Below, in pieces: positions 9,256-16,879 of a stretch of DNA of 64,000 nucleotides. Source of the DNA: an uncultured Porphyromonadaceae bacterium. GTDB lineage: Bacteria; Bacteroidota; Bacteroidia; Bacteroidales; Muribaculaceae. A model generated the notes under the pieces. The model worked only from the letters and a program-made list of their open reading frames with translations, ran no database searches and was not told the DNA's origin. The position numbers and the translations under genes are program-made. Position 1 is the stretch's first letter, and each line of letters starts with the position of its first letter. The stretch is taken from contig UQUV01000002.1 of the NCBI GenBank assembly GCA_900544305.1, positions 72,615-136,614 on the forward strand, read 5' to 3'.

Positions 9256-9555
9256 CTATCTTTCCTTGACAATATACACATCCTCATGCGGACGCTTCAT
9301 GTGATACTCCTCGCGGACAATCTTTTCCAACGCTTCGGGGTCGGTGTTGAGCGACTCCACACGCTGGCGGATTACGAGGAACGAATCTTCCGACTGCTTG
9401 ATTTCCGCCTTCAGTTCGCGGATTTCGCGGTCGTACTTGAGCACCATCATGTAGTTATAGTCATGGAAAAATAACAAATAAACGGCAAAACCAACGAATG
9501 CTACAATATACAGGTTGATTTTGTTCATCCTTTTCAGTGTTTCTTTCAATTTCAT
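9256..9555 (-). CDS. DivIC/FtsB-like septum formation initiator
   Basis: 99 residues: one N-terminal membrane span (NLYIVAFVGFAVYLLFFH), then a coiled coil (REIRELKAEIKQSEDSFLV) and the conserved end DPEALEKIVREEYHMKRP with the DVYIV tail. This is the FtsB/DivIC architecture of the divisome FtsQLB-type complex. It lies between trmD and the small membrane protein. Confidence 0.85.
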   Translation of the reverse strand: MKLKETLKRMNKINLYIVAFVGFAVYLLFFHDYNYMMVLKYDREIRELKAEIKQSEDSFLVIRQRVESLNTDPEALEKIVREEYHMKRPHEDVYIVKER

Positions 9556-9587
9556 ACGCTTATTCCATTTTAGTCCAAATTTTTCCG

Positions 9588-10265
9588 TTATTCGTCCAGC
9601 AGTCCGGGACGCAGCAGCCGCGTGCGTTCCACTGCCTGTTCATGCTTCCATGCATCAATCTTTGCCTGATGTCCCGACAGCAGAATATCGGGCACTTTCC
9701 AGCCCTTGTAGTCGGCCGGACGGGTATAGATAGGCGGAGCCAGCAGGTCGTCCTGGAAAGAGTCGCTCAACGCCGACTGTTCGTCGCCGATAGCCCCGGG
9801 AATCAGCCGCACCACCGCGTCAGTCAGGATAATGGCAGGCAGTTCGCCGCCCGTCAGCACATAGTCGCCGATCGTGATTTCCTTCGTCACCAGATGTTCA
9901 CGGATACGGTAGTCAATGCCCTTGTAATGTCCGCAAAGAATAATGAGGTTCTCCGACAGCGAAAGCGTGTTGGCCATACGCTGGGTGAGCTGTTCGCCGT
10001 CAGGTGTCATGAAAATGACATCATCATAGTCGCGCTGCGACTTCAGATGGCTGATACAGCGGTCAATCGGCTCTATCATCATCACCATTCCCGCTTCGCC
10101 TCCAAACGGATAGTCGTCCACCTTGCGGTGCTTGTCGAGGGTATAGTCGCGAAGATTGTGAACCACAATTTCGGCAAGCCCCTTGTTCTGGGCACGCTTG
10201 AGAATCGAGCAGTTGAGCGGAGACTCGAACATTTCGGGAAGCACTGTTATGATATCTATGCGCAT
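9588..10265 (-). CDS. trmD: tRNA (guanine-N1-)-methyltransferase
   Basis: 225 residues. It methylates G37 of tRNAs with a G36, guarding the reading frame. SPOUT-knot motifs are clear: [41 protein letters not shown] and the C-terminal [18 protein letters not shown]. The longest frame starts at a TTG (10271); the ATG at 10265 gives the standard [14 protein letters not shown]-terminus and is chosen. Confidence 0.96.
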   Translation of the reverse strand: MRIDIITVLPEMFESPLNCSILKRAQNKGLAEIVVHNLRDYTLDKHRKVDDYPFGGEAGMVMMIEPIDRCISHLKSQRDYDDVIFMTPDGEQLTQRMANTLSLSENLIILCGHYKGIDYRIREHLVTKEITIGDYVLTGGELPAIILTDAVVRLIPGAIGDEQSALSDSFQDDLLAPPIYTRPADYKGWKVPDILLSGHQAKIDAWKHEQAVERTRLLRPGLLDE

Positions 10266-10404
10266 GGTCAATTCATTTCAATTTATTGCAAAATTAGAAA
10301 AAACTTTTGGTCCGAAAAAACTGACGTGCACCTCAGTTTGATTTTTTAACCCAAATCAGCCATTAAGCTTTAGGCCGAAGCCTACCGGCGGACCACAAGC
10401 AGCA

Positions 10405-10448
10405 AAAAGGGGCTTCTGCCGTCACTCGTTCCGGCAAAAGCCCCTTTT
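10405..10448 (-). terminator. Intrinsic terminator after the alcohol dehydrogenase gene
   Basis: Strong hairpin: AAAAGGGGCT pairs with AGCCCCTTTT and TGCCG with CGGCA around a 10-nt loop, with a 2x2 internal loop. It ends in a U-run on the minus strand, 38 bp past the dehydrogenase stop. Confidence 0.8.
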
Positions 10449-10486
10449 CAGGATTGGCAGCCTCCCTTCCAGCCGCCGATAATTAT

Positions 10487-11656
10487 CTATTTATACGACT
10501 CTGCATAGATTTTGATGATTTCCTGGTTGGTCAGTTGTCTGGAATCATAAACAAACAAGCCTCCCATTGTGTTCACCGCATTGTCGGCAAAGCGCGGGAA
10601 ATCCTCCGGAGTAATGCCGTAATCGCTCAACTTAATGTCGTCGACACCGCATTCCTTCTGCAAAAATCCCAATGCATCCACGAAATCCGACGGACGCGCG
10701 CTCTTCTTTTCCGTCATCACCTCATACATCTTCATGTAGCGCTTCATACGGTCGTTCTTGAACGTCGTAAAATAAGCCTTTGAAATAGCGATAAGACCGG
10801 CTCCGTGAGGCAATTCAGGATAGTAGGCACTCATGGCGTGCTCCATTGAATGTTCCGAAGTGCAGGATGACGTGCTTTCCACCATACCTGCCAATGTTGA
10901 CGCCCAAGCCACTTTGGCACGAGCCTTCAAGTTGCGGCCGTCCTTCACGGCAATCGGAAGATATTTGTAAAGCAAGCGCAATGCTTCCAGCGCATACAGG
11001 TCGCTGATTGGCGAAGCAATGGATGCAATGTAGCCTTCGGCAGCGTGGAAGAATGCATCAAATCCTTGATAAGCAGTAAACTTTGGAGGAACCGACAACA
11101 TCATTTCCGGGTCAACGACCGACAATGCCGGGAATGTAGCCGGACAACCGAAACCGATTTTTTCCTTCGTTTCCTCGTTGGTGATGACAGCCCACGGGTC
11201 CATTTCCGTACCCGTACCAGCCGTTGTCGGAATGGCAACAACGGGCAAAGCTTCCTTCACGGCCTTTCCCTTACCGGTACCGCCACTGATGTAATCCCAG
11301 AAATCACCTTCATTGACAGCCATCACGGCAATGCACTTGGCAGAATCAATCGTACTGCCGCCGCCCAAGCCGACAACGAAATCGCAGCCCTTTTCCTTGC
11401 AGAGGGCCGCACCTTCCATCACATGGCTTTTCACCGGATTGGCGAGAATCTTGTCGTAGATCACGGTCTGCACCTCATTCTTGTGGAGCATTTCCAACAC
11501 GCGGTCAAGATAGCCGTACTTGCGCATCGACGTACCCGCCGAAATCACTACAAGTGCTTTTTTACCGGGGAGCGGAGTTTCAGCCAGTTTTGCCACTTCC
11601 CCTGTTCCGAAAATCAATTTTGTCGGAATATATGCAGAAAAAATCATTTCACTCAT
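10487..11656 (-). CDS. Iron-containing (group III) alcohol dehydrogenase
   Basis: About 389 residues. NAD(P)-dependent oxidoreductase with GGGSTIDSAK (nucleotide loop) and PTTAGTGTEMDPWAVI. Likely metal ligands are the Asp and first His of GFDAFFHAAEGY, the His of SEHSMEHAMSA, and PELPHGAG. Butanol/1,3-propanediol dehydrogenase-type relatives use Fe or Zn. The open frame begins with TTG at 11665; ATG codons at 11662, 11656 and 11647 are candidates and I use 11656. It is a single-gene unit with its own promoter and terminator. Substrate unknown. Confidence 0.9.
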   Translation of the reverse strand: MSEMIFSAYIPTKLIFGTGEVAKLAETPLPGKKALVVISAGTSMRKYGYLDRVLEMLHKNEVQTVIYDKILANPVKSHVMEGAALCKEKGCDFVVGLGGGSTIDSAKCIAVMAVNEGDFWDYISGGTGKGKAVKEALPVVAIPTTAGTGTEMDPWAVITNEETKEKIGFGCPATFPALSVVDPEMMLSVPPKFTAYQGFDAFFHAAEGYIASIASPISDLYALEALRLLYKYLPIAVKDGRNLKARAKVAWASTLAGMVESTSSCTSEHSMEHAMSAYYPELPHGAGLIAISKAYFTTFKNDRMKRYMKMYEVMTEKKSARPSDFVDALGFLQKECGVDDIKLSDYGITPEDFPRFADNAVNTMGGLFVYDSRQLTNQEIIKIYAESYK

Positions 11657-11781
11657 AAGCATCAAATTTTACAGGTTAATATTGAGATTTAGTTGTATTT
11701 CAAAATAGGAACAAGTGAACGTAGCGTCAGACGAAAACACTGTTTTCAACGTTGGCTATATCAACCTCATTCTATTTTATC

Positions 11782-11813
11782 CAAAAATACGAATAAGAAC
11801 TGAAAAATGCAAA
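11782..11813 (-). promoter_or_regulatory. Bacteroidetes-type promoter for the alcohol dehydrogenase gene
   Basis: On the minus strand: TTTG, 20 bp, TATTTTTG, matching the -33/-7 consensus of the primary Bacteroidetes sigma factor. Transcription would begin near 11775, giving a leader of about 115 nt. Nothing else is recognised in the 11666-11916 gap. Confidence 0.6.
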
Positions 11814-11916
11814 CTTCCGACGCTTATTTTGTGAAAATTTGAAAAGTTTAAAGACTTTAAAATTACAAAATGCCACAAAAACAAGATAATCGCAAATACA
11901 TCAGACAGATACAAAA

Positions 11917-11955
11917 AGCCGCAGGCAAACAGCGGTTGCGCCATTTGCTGCGGCT
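11917..11955 (-). terminator. Terminator after secG
   Basis: AGCCGCAGGCAAA pairs with ATTTGCTGCGGCT, with one bulge, and the minus strand then reads TTTTTGT. It closes the activator-lptE-TPR-secG operon. Confidence 0.65.
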
Positions 11956-11979
11956 ATGCTTTTTCCAACAGAAATCAAA

Positions 11980-12348
11980 TTATTTCTGAGCGGCCGGAGC
12001 CTGAGCAGGAGCCTGCTGTGCCGGTGCCTGTTGAGCTGCCGGTTGTTGTGCAGCCGGTGCTTCAGTCTGGAACGGAGCAGCCTGTTGTTCTTGCGGAGTA
12101 GCTTCTACGCGAGAGCCCGTTACCATTGACGGAGCGAAGAATGAAGACAAGATGCTCAACACACAGATAACGATTGCCAACACCCAAGTTGCCTTTTCTA
12201 CGAAGTTAGTAGTTTTGCGCACACCCATGATTTGGTTGGAGCTCGCAAAGTTGGATGCAAGACCGCCGCCTTTTGATTTCTGAATCAATACGATGCCAAT
12301 CATCAAGATTGAAGCAATCAATATCAAAATGATTATTCCTGTGAACAT
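11980..12348 (-). CDS. secG: Preprotein translocase subunit SecG
   Basis: 122 residues. Two membrane spans (GIIILILIASILMIGIVLIQ and ATWVLAIVICVLSILSSFF) flank the family loop KSKGGGLASNF...NQIMGVRKTTNFVEKATW. SecG assists SecYE-mediated export. The C-terminus carries a low-complexity Ala/Gln/Pro tail (repeats of AQQAP) of about 30 residues, frequent in Bacteroidetes SecG. It starts 2 bp after the preceding gene and is the last of its operon. Confidence 0.92.
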   Translation of the reverse strand: MFTGIIILILIASILMIGIVLIQKSKGGGLASNFASSNQIMGVRKTTNFVEKATWVLAIVICVLSILSSFFAPSMVTGSRVEATPQEQQAAPFQTEAPAAQQPAAQQAPAQQAPAQAPAAQK

Positions 12349-12350
12349 TT

Positions 12351-13151
12351 TTATTTATTGTTTTTTTGTTTATAATTTTCGTTGACTATCAGTTTCTTCA
12401 GGAAACGTATTTGGTCTGCAAAGTAAATACTTTTTTCCGGAAAATTCAAACTTAACGACTGAATTATTTCCAATGCCTTTTCATAACGGCGCTGTTTGAT
12501 ATAAATTTTCGCCAAACTTTCCGACAAAAGCGAGTCACCGGCCTGTTCTGCAGCAGCTACAGGCTCCGGAGCGGCGACTACTTCCGCCGGAACTTCCTCG
12601 GCAGCCTCTTCGCCGGTCGGGAAACGTCCGCTCTGCTTTTTGCTGAGAGCGATGAAGCGGTTAATGCGCTGTTCGTTTTCGCTCAAGTTTTCGCCGTCGG
12701 TGTCAGGCATGCTGCTCTCTTCCTCCTTCGCCAGCAATTGGGCATAGTCGGGCACAGGATTGAATATCCGCTGCTCGAGCGCCTTGATTTCAGCCTCATC
12801 ATCGCTGCCGAAAGCATCCAGAAAACGGTCGATGGTGTCGATAGTCGATGTGGTTGTACCCACATTCTCCTCCTGAGGATAAAAGTCCCTGAATTTTTCC
12901 GCATCGTCGCCCACCATGTCGTACAAGTCGGTACGGTCGGCCACGAAAGCCGTCAGACGGGCAATGCGTTTCCGCCGCTCGTCGGCAGAAAGCGAAGCGT
13001 CGCGCTGCAACTGAAGCACTGCAACCGGCAGAAAATAAGGATACTGCTCCAGCAGCTCGTCGGCCAACACCGACGAAAATTCAGAACCGTCGGCAGCCAT
13101 TGCCGCATCGAAAGCGCGGGCTCTTTCCGATTTTTCACTCATATCCGTCAT
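12351..13151 (-). CDS. Tetratricopeptide-like protein of the secG operon
   Basis: 266 residues, acidic. A central disordered segment (EEAAEEVPAEVVAAPEPVAA) precedes a C-terminal TPR-like helix pair (SLAKIYIKQRRYEKALEII, LNFPEKSIYFADQIRFLKKL). No signal peptide, so cytoplasmic. It lies between lptE (18 bp upstream) and secG (2 bp downstream), an arrangement typical of Bacteroidales. Function unknown; a scaffold role is inference. Confidence 0.72.
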   Translation of the reverse strand: MTDMSEKSERARAFDAAMAADGSEFSSVLADELLEQYPYFLPVAVLQLQRDASLSADERRKRIARLTAFVADRTDLYDMVGDDAEKFRDFYPQEENVGTTTSTIDTIDRFLDAFGSDDEAEIKALEQRIFNPVPDYAQLLAKEEESSMPDTDGENLSENEQRINRFIALSKKQSGRFPTGEEAAEEVPAEVVAAPEPVAAAEQAGDSLLSESLAKIYIKQRRYEKALEIIQSLSLNFPEKSIYFADQIRFLKKLIVNENYKQKNNK

Positions 13152-13169
13152 CGTCGTCAGTTTCCTCCT

Positions 13170-13679
13170 TTACCAGTTACCAGCCGTAGCATTAAATATC
13201 AGCATCACGATTTCTTCCGAAATCTCATCACAAAGACTGTCCTGCACATCAGTAAGCATCAGCGTAGAGTCGAAGTCACGGAAGGCCGAGAACGACTGGT
13301 CGATGCTGTTCGACGGGTTGCGGTTGTCGGTATATTTTACACGCACAGTGATTGTCAGACGCGTTTTTGAAGCCAACGCGTCTTCCGTAACAGCCTGAGG
13401 TGTAAGGGTAAATCCTGTAATCTCGCCCTCGAGAATCAGGTCGGCGTTCGAGCTTTCCGTTATCTGCAGGCGGGTCTGCTTCGTGAAGGAGTCCATCAGC
13501 TTGTTTTCAAACATCGGCTGCAAAGGAGCATAGACCATGGCCGCACGAATCGGGAAACTCATGATATTGATGGTCTTGTAGACATTGTAGTCCAATGCCG
13601 CGCCGTTGAACTTATAGCTGATTGTGCATGCCTGAAGCGTCACCATCAGCATAACGATTGATAATATCTTTTTCCACAT
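13170..13679 (-). CDS. lptE: LPS-assembly lipoprotein LptE
   Basis: 169 residues with a lipoprotein signal peptide (IVMLMVTLQAC, C18). The LptE-like fold is indicated by TINIMSFPIRA, ADLILEGEITGFTLTPQAV and VRVKYTDNRNPSNSIDQSFS. LptE plugs the LptD barrel at the outer membrane. It begins 4 bp after the stop of the sigma-54-type activator, so both are probably co-transcribed. Confidence 0.88.
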   Translation of the reverse strand: MWKKILSIVMLMVTLQACTISYKFNGAALDYNVYKTINIMSFPIRAAMVYAPLQPMFENKLMDSFTKQTRLQITESSNADLILEGEITGFTLTPQAVTEDALASKTRLTITVRVKYTDNRNPSNSIDQSFSAFRDFDSTLMLTDVQDSLCDEISEEIVMLIFNATAGNW

Positions 13680-13683
13680 AGTG

Positions 13684-14913
13684 TCAATCCTTGTTTTCGA
13701 GTCCGTATTCCTTTATTTTCCGATAGAGCGTACGTTCGGAAATCTGCAGTTCTTCCGCCGTTTTCTTGCGGTTGCCCACGTTGCGCTCCAGCGAACGGCG
13801 TATGGTTTCCCGCTCCGTATCCTCAAGGGTCATAGCCGTAGCCGGTTCGGGGTCGGTATTTTCCACCACAGCCACTGCAGTGTTCGGCTCATGATGACGC
13901 GGCAAGAGCGGCTGCTGTCCGCCGTCGCGTTTCCAACCCTGCAACGGATTTGCCACAGTTTCCGCCGGCTTGACGCCCGAGAGCGAGGCGACGGTCTCCT
14001 TCAAATCGTTGATATCCTTTCGCATCTCGAAAAGAATCTTGAACAAGCCTTCGCGTTCCTGGTCATAGGAATACATCTGCGGTCCTGATGCAACAGCAGG
14101 CGAATATTCACTGCCGGCATCCGGGAAATAAGAAGCCACTTCCTCAGCCGACACTTTTTTTCCGGCGTCGAACAGGGAAATCTGCTCTATCACGTTTTTC
14201 AACTGGCGTACGTTACCCGGCCAGCGATAGGTAAGAATTGCCTTTTTTGCATCATCGTCGAACTCCACCAACGGCATACGGTACTTTTCGGCAAAATCAC
14301 TGCTGAATTTCCGCGTCAGCAACAGGATATCATTACCACGGTCACGCAATGGCGGAACGGCAATACGTACCGTCGACAGACGGTAATACAAATCCTCACG
14401 AAAACGGCCTTCGGCTATGGCTTTCTGCATATTGACATTCGTAGCCGCTACGACACGGATATTGGTTTTCTGCACCGTCGACGAACCGACTTTGATAAAC
14501 TCTCCGTTTTCGAGCACGCGCAGCAAACGGGCTTGAGTGGTCAACGGAAGTTCCGCTACCTCATCAAGGAAAATCGTACCGCCGTCAGCTTCCTCAAAAT
14601 ATCCCTTACGGGCACCGGCAGCACCCGTATAGGCACCCTTTTCGTGACCGAACAGCTCGGAATCAATGGTTCCTTCCGGAATAGCTCCACAGTTGACAGC
14701 TATATAGTTCTTGTGCTTTCGCGGACTGAAAGCGTGGATTACCTTTGGAAAAAACTCCTTTCCCGCACCACTTTCTCCGTTAATGAGCACAGAAAAATCA
14801 GTAGGCGCAACCTGCAAGGCACGCCCTATCGCCGCCAGCAATGCAGGTGAATTGCCCACAATGCCGAACCTCAATTTCGCTTGCTGTACTTCAGGTGATA
14901 TATCTATTGGCAT
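13684..14913 (-). CDS. Sigma-54-type AAA+ activator without a receiver domain
   Basis: 409 residues from ATG 14913; the open frame extends to 15090, but that extra 59 residues is not family-like. AAA+ core: Walker A GESGAGKE (46-53), the sigma-54-contacting loop GAYTGA (93-98) in place of GAFTGA, Walker B GGTIFLDEVAEL (D117, E118), R-finger region FREDLYYRLSTVRI, and WPGNVRQLKN. A Fis-type helix-turn-helix ends the protein (NRKKTAEELQISERTLYRKI). With no response-regulator or GAF domain, control must be by partner proteins or expression. It heads the operon with lptE and secG. Confidence 0.9.
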   Translation of the reverse strand: MPIDISPEVQQAKLRFGIVGNSPALLAAIGRALQVAPTDFSVLINGESGAGKEFFPKVIHAFSPRKHKNYIAVNCGAIPEGTIDSELFGHEKGAYTGAAGARKGYFEEADGGTIFLDEVAELPLTTQARLLRVLENGEFIKVGSSTVQKTNIRVVAATNVNMQKAIAEGRFREDLYYRLSTVRIAVPPLRDRGNDILLLTRKFSSDFAEKYRMPLVEFDDDAKKAILTYRWPGNVRQLKNVIEQISLFDAGKKVSAEEVASYFPDAGSEYSPAVASGPQMYSYDQEREGLFKILFEMRKDINDLKETVASLSGVKPAETVANPLQGWKRDGGQQPLLPRHHEPNTAVAVVENTDPEPATAMTLEDTERETIRRSLERNVGNRKKTAEELQISERTLYRKIKEYGLENKD

Positions 14914-15091
14914 AATGCTTCTTTTCTCGTTATTAACCAAACAATCAGTGACAGCCAGGAGCAAAACCACAAGCTGCCAACTACAAAGGTACAGATTTTT
15001 CCACACATTCAACATTTCTCCCACCGACAGAAACATTATTTCACATTTACAACGGGACAAATTCCCTACTGCCGATGTATATGCAAACAAA

Positions 15092-15119
15092 AAGAGAGCG
15101 GCCCGTGGGTCGCTCTCTT
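15092..15119 (-). terminator. Terminator after the T9SS cargo gene
   Basis: AAGAGAGCGGCCC pairs with GGGTCGCTCTCTT (13 bp, one G-T) around a GT loop; on the minus strand TTTGTTTG follows. It separates the 15145-27514 locus from the activator gene. Confidence 0.75.
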
Positions 15120-15144
15120 CACTTATTTCAGAATTATCTTACTA

Positions 15145-16590
15145 TTAAAGAATAACTTTCTTTACAACCGGAGCACCGTTTACAACAGCCTTAACGATGT
15201 ACAAGCCATTAGCCGGAGCAGCTACTTCAGAAGCATTGTGAACTTCAGCAACCTTTTGACCAGCTACGTTGTAAACTTCGATTGATTCAGCAACTTCGCT
15301 AACTGCGATAACGTCACCGTTAACGCGGATAGTAGCGTTGGCAACTACATTGTCAGCTACGCTTGCGTTAGGATTGTAACCTTCTTCAGCGATGCGGTAA
15401 ACACCCATACCGTTGTAGCACTTGAATGTTACCAAAAGCATAGCGTTCTTGCCGTTAGCATCCGGATCAAGAGCAATAGTGCTCAAACCGTGAAAACGTG
15501 TACCAGTATCTGGTTCATGTCCAAGTCCGTCGGCAGGAACCAACCACAATTGTTTCATTGAAGGCATTGAGAATGATTCGTCAACCAATGTTACAACTGC
15601 CTGACAAGAGTGAGGTGCATCGTATTGACCTTCAGAGAATACAAAAATGTTCTGATCGCCTACATGACCTTCAGCAACACCATTTGTCCCAGAAGCAGGA
15701 ATAGTTATCCCCTCGACAAGAACTTCACCGGTATCCGGATCCTTCTGCTCTGGCAGTACTTTTGCAAAAGAATCCACCATTGCACCGTCTGAGCTATATG
15801 TAGTCGGAAGAGTTGTAAAGCCATCGATATAGTACATAAACACTTCACCATTTGCACTGCCGTCCTTCACTTGTTTCAAAACCGTACCATAGCTGAAATT
15901 AAGAGTACTACCTTCAGCTGGCATAGGATAAGCCTCAGTCATTGCTTGGAATGGCATACCTGATGCCCACGCAGCTCTCCATGCTGTTTCACCTTGACTA
16001 CGAGTCCACGCAAACACATGAGCATTATCTTGTGCAGAAGATGCCGCCATAATAGTGGCACCAGCATTAACACCTGTCAAGTCACCTACAACGTCGCAGT
16101 AGTCAACACGACCCGTACCTCCTAAAAACAACAAATCACCGACAGAAGTCAATTCTCCTGTCTCAAGGTTACAAGTGTAAAGAGCCAAGCCTCCGGCACC
16201 GTCGCTGTTTGCGCTATAAGAAGCAACATAGAAGTTTCCGTATTCATCGAAACCTACCTGGTTGGCAGCCAATGTTCCGGCATAAGCTTCGCCGTTCAAC
16301 TTCAAATCCAAAGAGCCAAGATATTCTCCTGTTTCAACCGAGTATTTCTCAATTGTTGCTACATCACCTGACAAACCAACATATACAACTTTACCGTCAG
16401 TTGTCGCTGTACGAGCACTGGTTGAAGCAATCTTGCTTGCAAGATATTCGTCCGTAGTGTGGAAACGGTCAAACACCCAAAGGTTTTCACAAGTGTAGCC
16501 ATTCTTAGGTTCGTAAGTCTGACCATCAGTTGCTGCGAAAGCCGTAGAAGCGAGCATCAAAACTGATGCAGAAAGTAAAAATTTCTTCAT
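15145..16590 (-). CDS. Secreted beta-propeller-like protein with T9SS sorting domain
   Basis: 481 residues from ATG 16590 (the frame opens with TTG at 16596). Signal peptide MKKFLLSASVLMLASTAFA. The body has repeated strand motifs (GKVVYVGLSGDVATIEKYS, GFDEYGNFYVASYS, LALYTCNLETGELTSVGDL) suggesting a propeller, and begins with the segment LWVFDRFHTTDEYLASKI seen in uncharacterised Bacteroidales surface proteins. The end (EVYNVAGQKVAEVHNAS...VVKKVIL) is a T9SS type A tail. It is the last gene of the SusCD locus but has its own putative promoter. No enzymatic signature seen. Confidence 0.75.
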   Translation of the reverse strand: MKKFLLSASVLMLASTAFAATDGQTYEPKNGYTCENLWVFDRFHTTDEYLASKIASTSARTATTDGKVVYVGLSGDVATIEKYSVETGEYLGSLDLKLNGEAYAGTLAANQVGFDEYGNFYVASYSANSDGAGGLALYTCNLETGELTSVGDLLFLGGTGRVDYCDVVGDLTGVNAGATIMAASSAQDNAHVFAWTRSQGETAWRAAWASGMPFQAMTEAYPMPAEGSTLNFSYGTVLKQVKDGSANGEVFMYYIDGFTTLPTTYSSDGAMVDSFAKVLPEQKDPDTGEVLVEGITIPASGTNGVAEGHVGDQNIFVFSEGQYDAPHSCQAVVTLVDESFSMPSMKQLWLVPADGLGHEPDTGTRFHGLSTIALDPDANGKNAMLLVTFKCYNGMGVYRIAEEGYNPNASVADNVVANATIRVNGDVIAVSEVAESIEVYNVAGQKVAEVHNASEVAAPANGLYIVKAVVNGAPVVKKVIL

Positions 16591-16644
16591 AGTCAAAATA
16601 GTTTTAAGTTAATTATTTGTTTGGGATATTTTTCATATCCACCG

Positions 16645-16675
16645 TAAAGTTACGCAGTTTTTATTCTCACGCAAA
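16645..16675 (-). promoter_or_regulatory. Candidate promoter for the T9SS cargo gene
   Basis: On the minus strand TTTG, 19 bp, TAACTTTA: spacing is exact and only the last base of the -7 box deviates from TAnnTTTG. A leader of about 48 nt would result. The rest of the 16591-16879 gap holds only the hairpin at 16801-16849. Confidence 0.5.
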
Positions 16676-16800
16676 ATTTTCGTGTAAAAATATTGTTTAA
16701 AACATTAAAAATATATTTCACCAAATTATTATCTGCCCTACAGCAGAATTTATAGGCAGGTTCACCACTTTGAAAGCCTTCTGCCACTGAAAAAAGAATA

Positions 16801-16849
16801 CAGGCTGAAGAATCCGAAGCGGTATGCCGCCTGCAAATTCATCAGCCTG
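16801..16849 (-). terminator. Possible terminator after the GHL10 glycosidase gene
   Basis: CAGGCTGA and TCAGCCTG form an outer stem enclosing a smaller GCGG/CCGC hairpin; the minus strand continues TATTCTTTTT. The nested shape is unusual, so this is tentative. Confidence 0.4.
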
Positions 16850-16879
16850 CTACATATTATATATACCAGAAGGGCAGTA

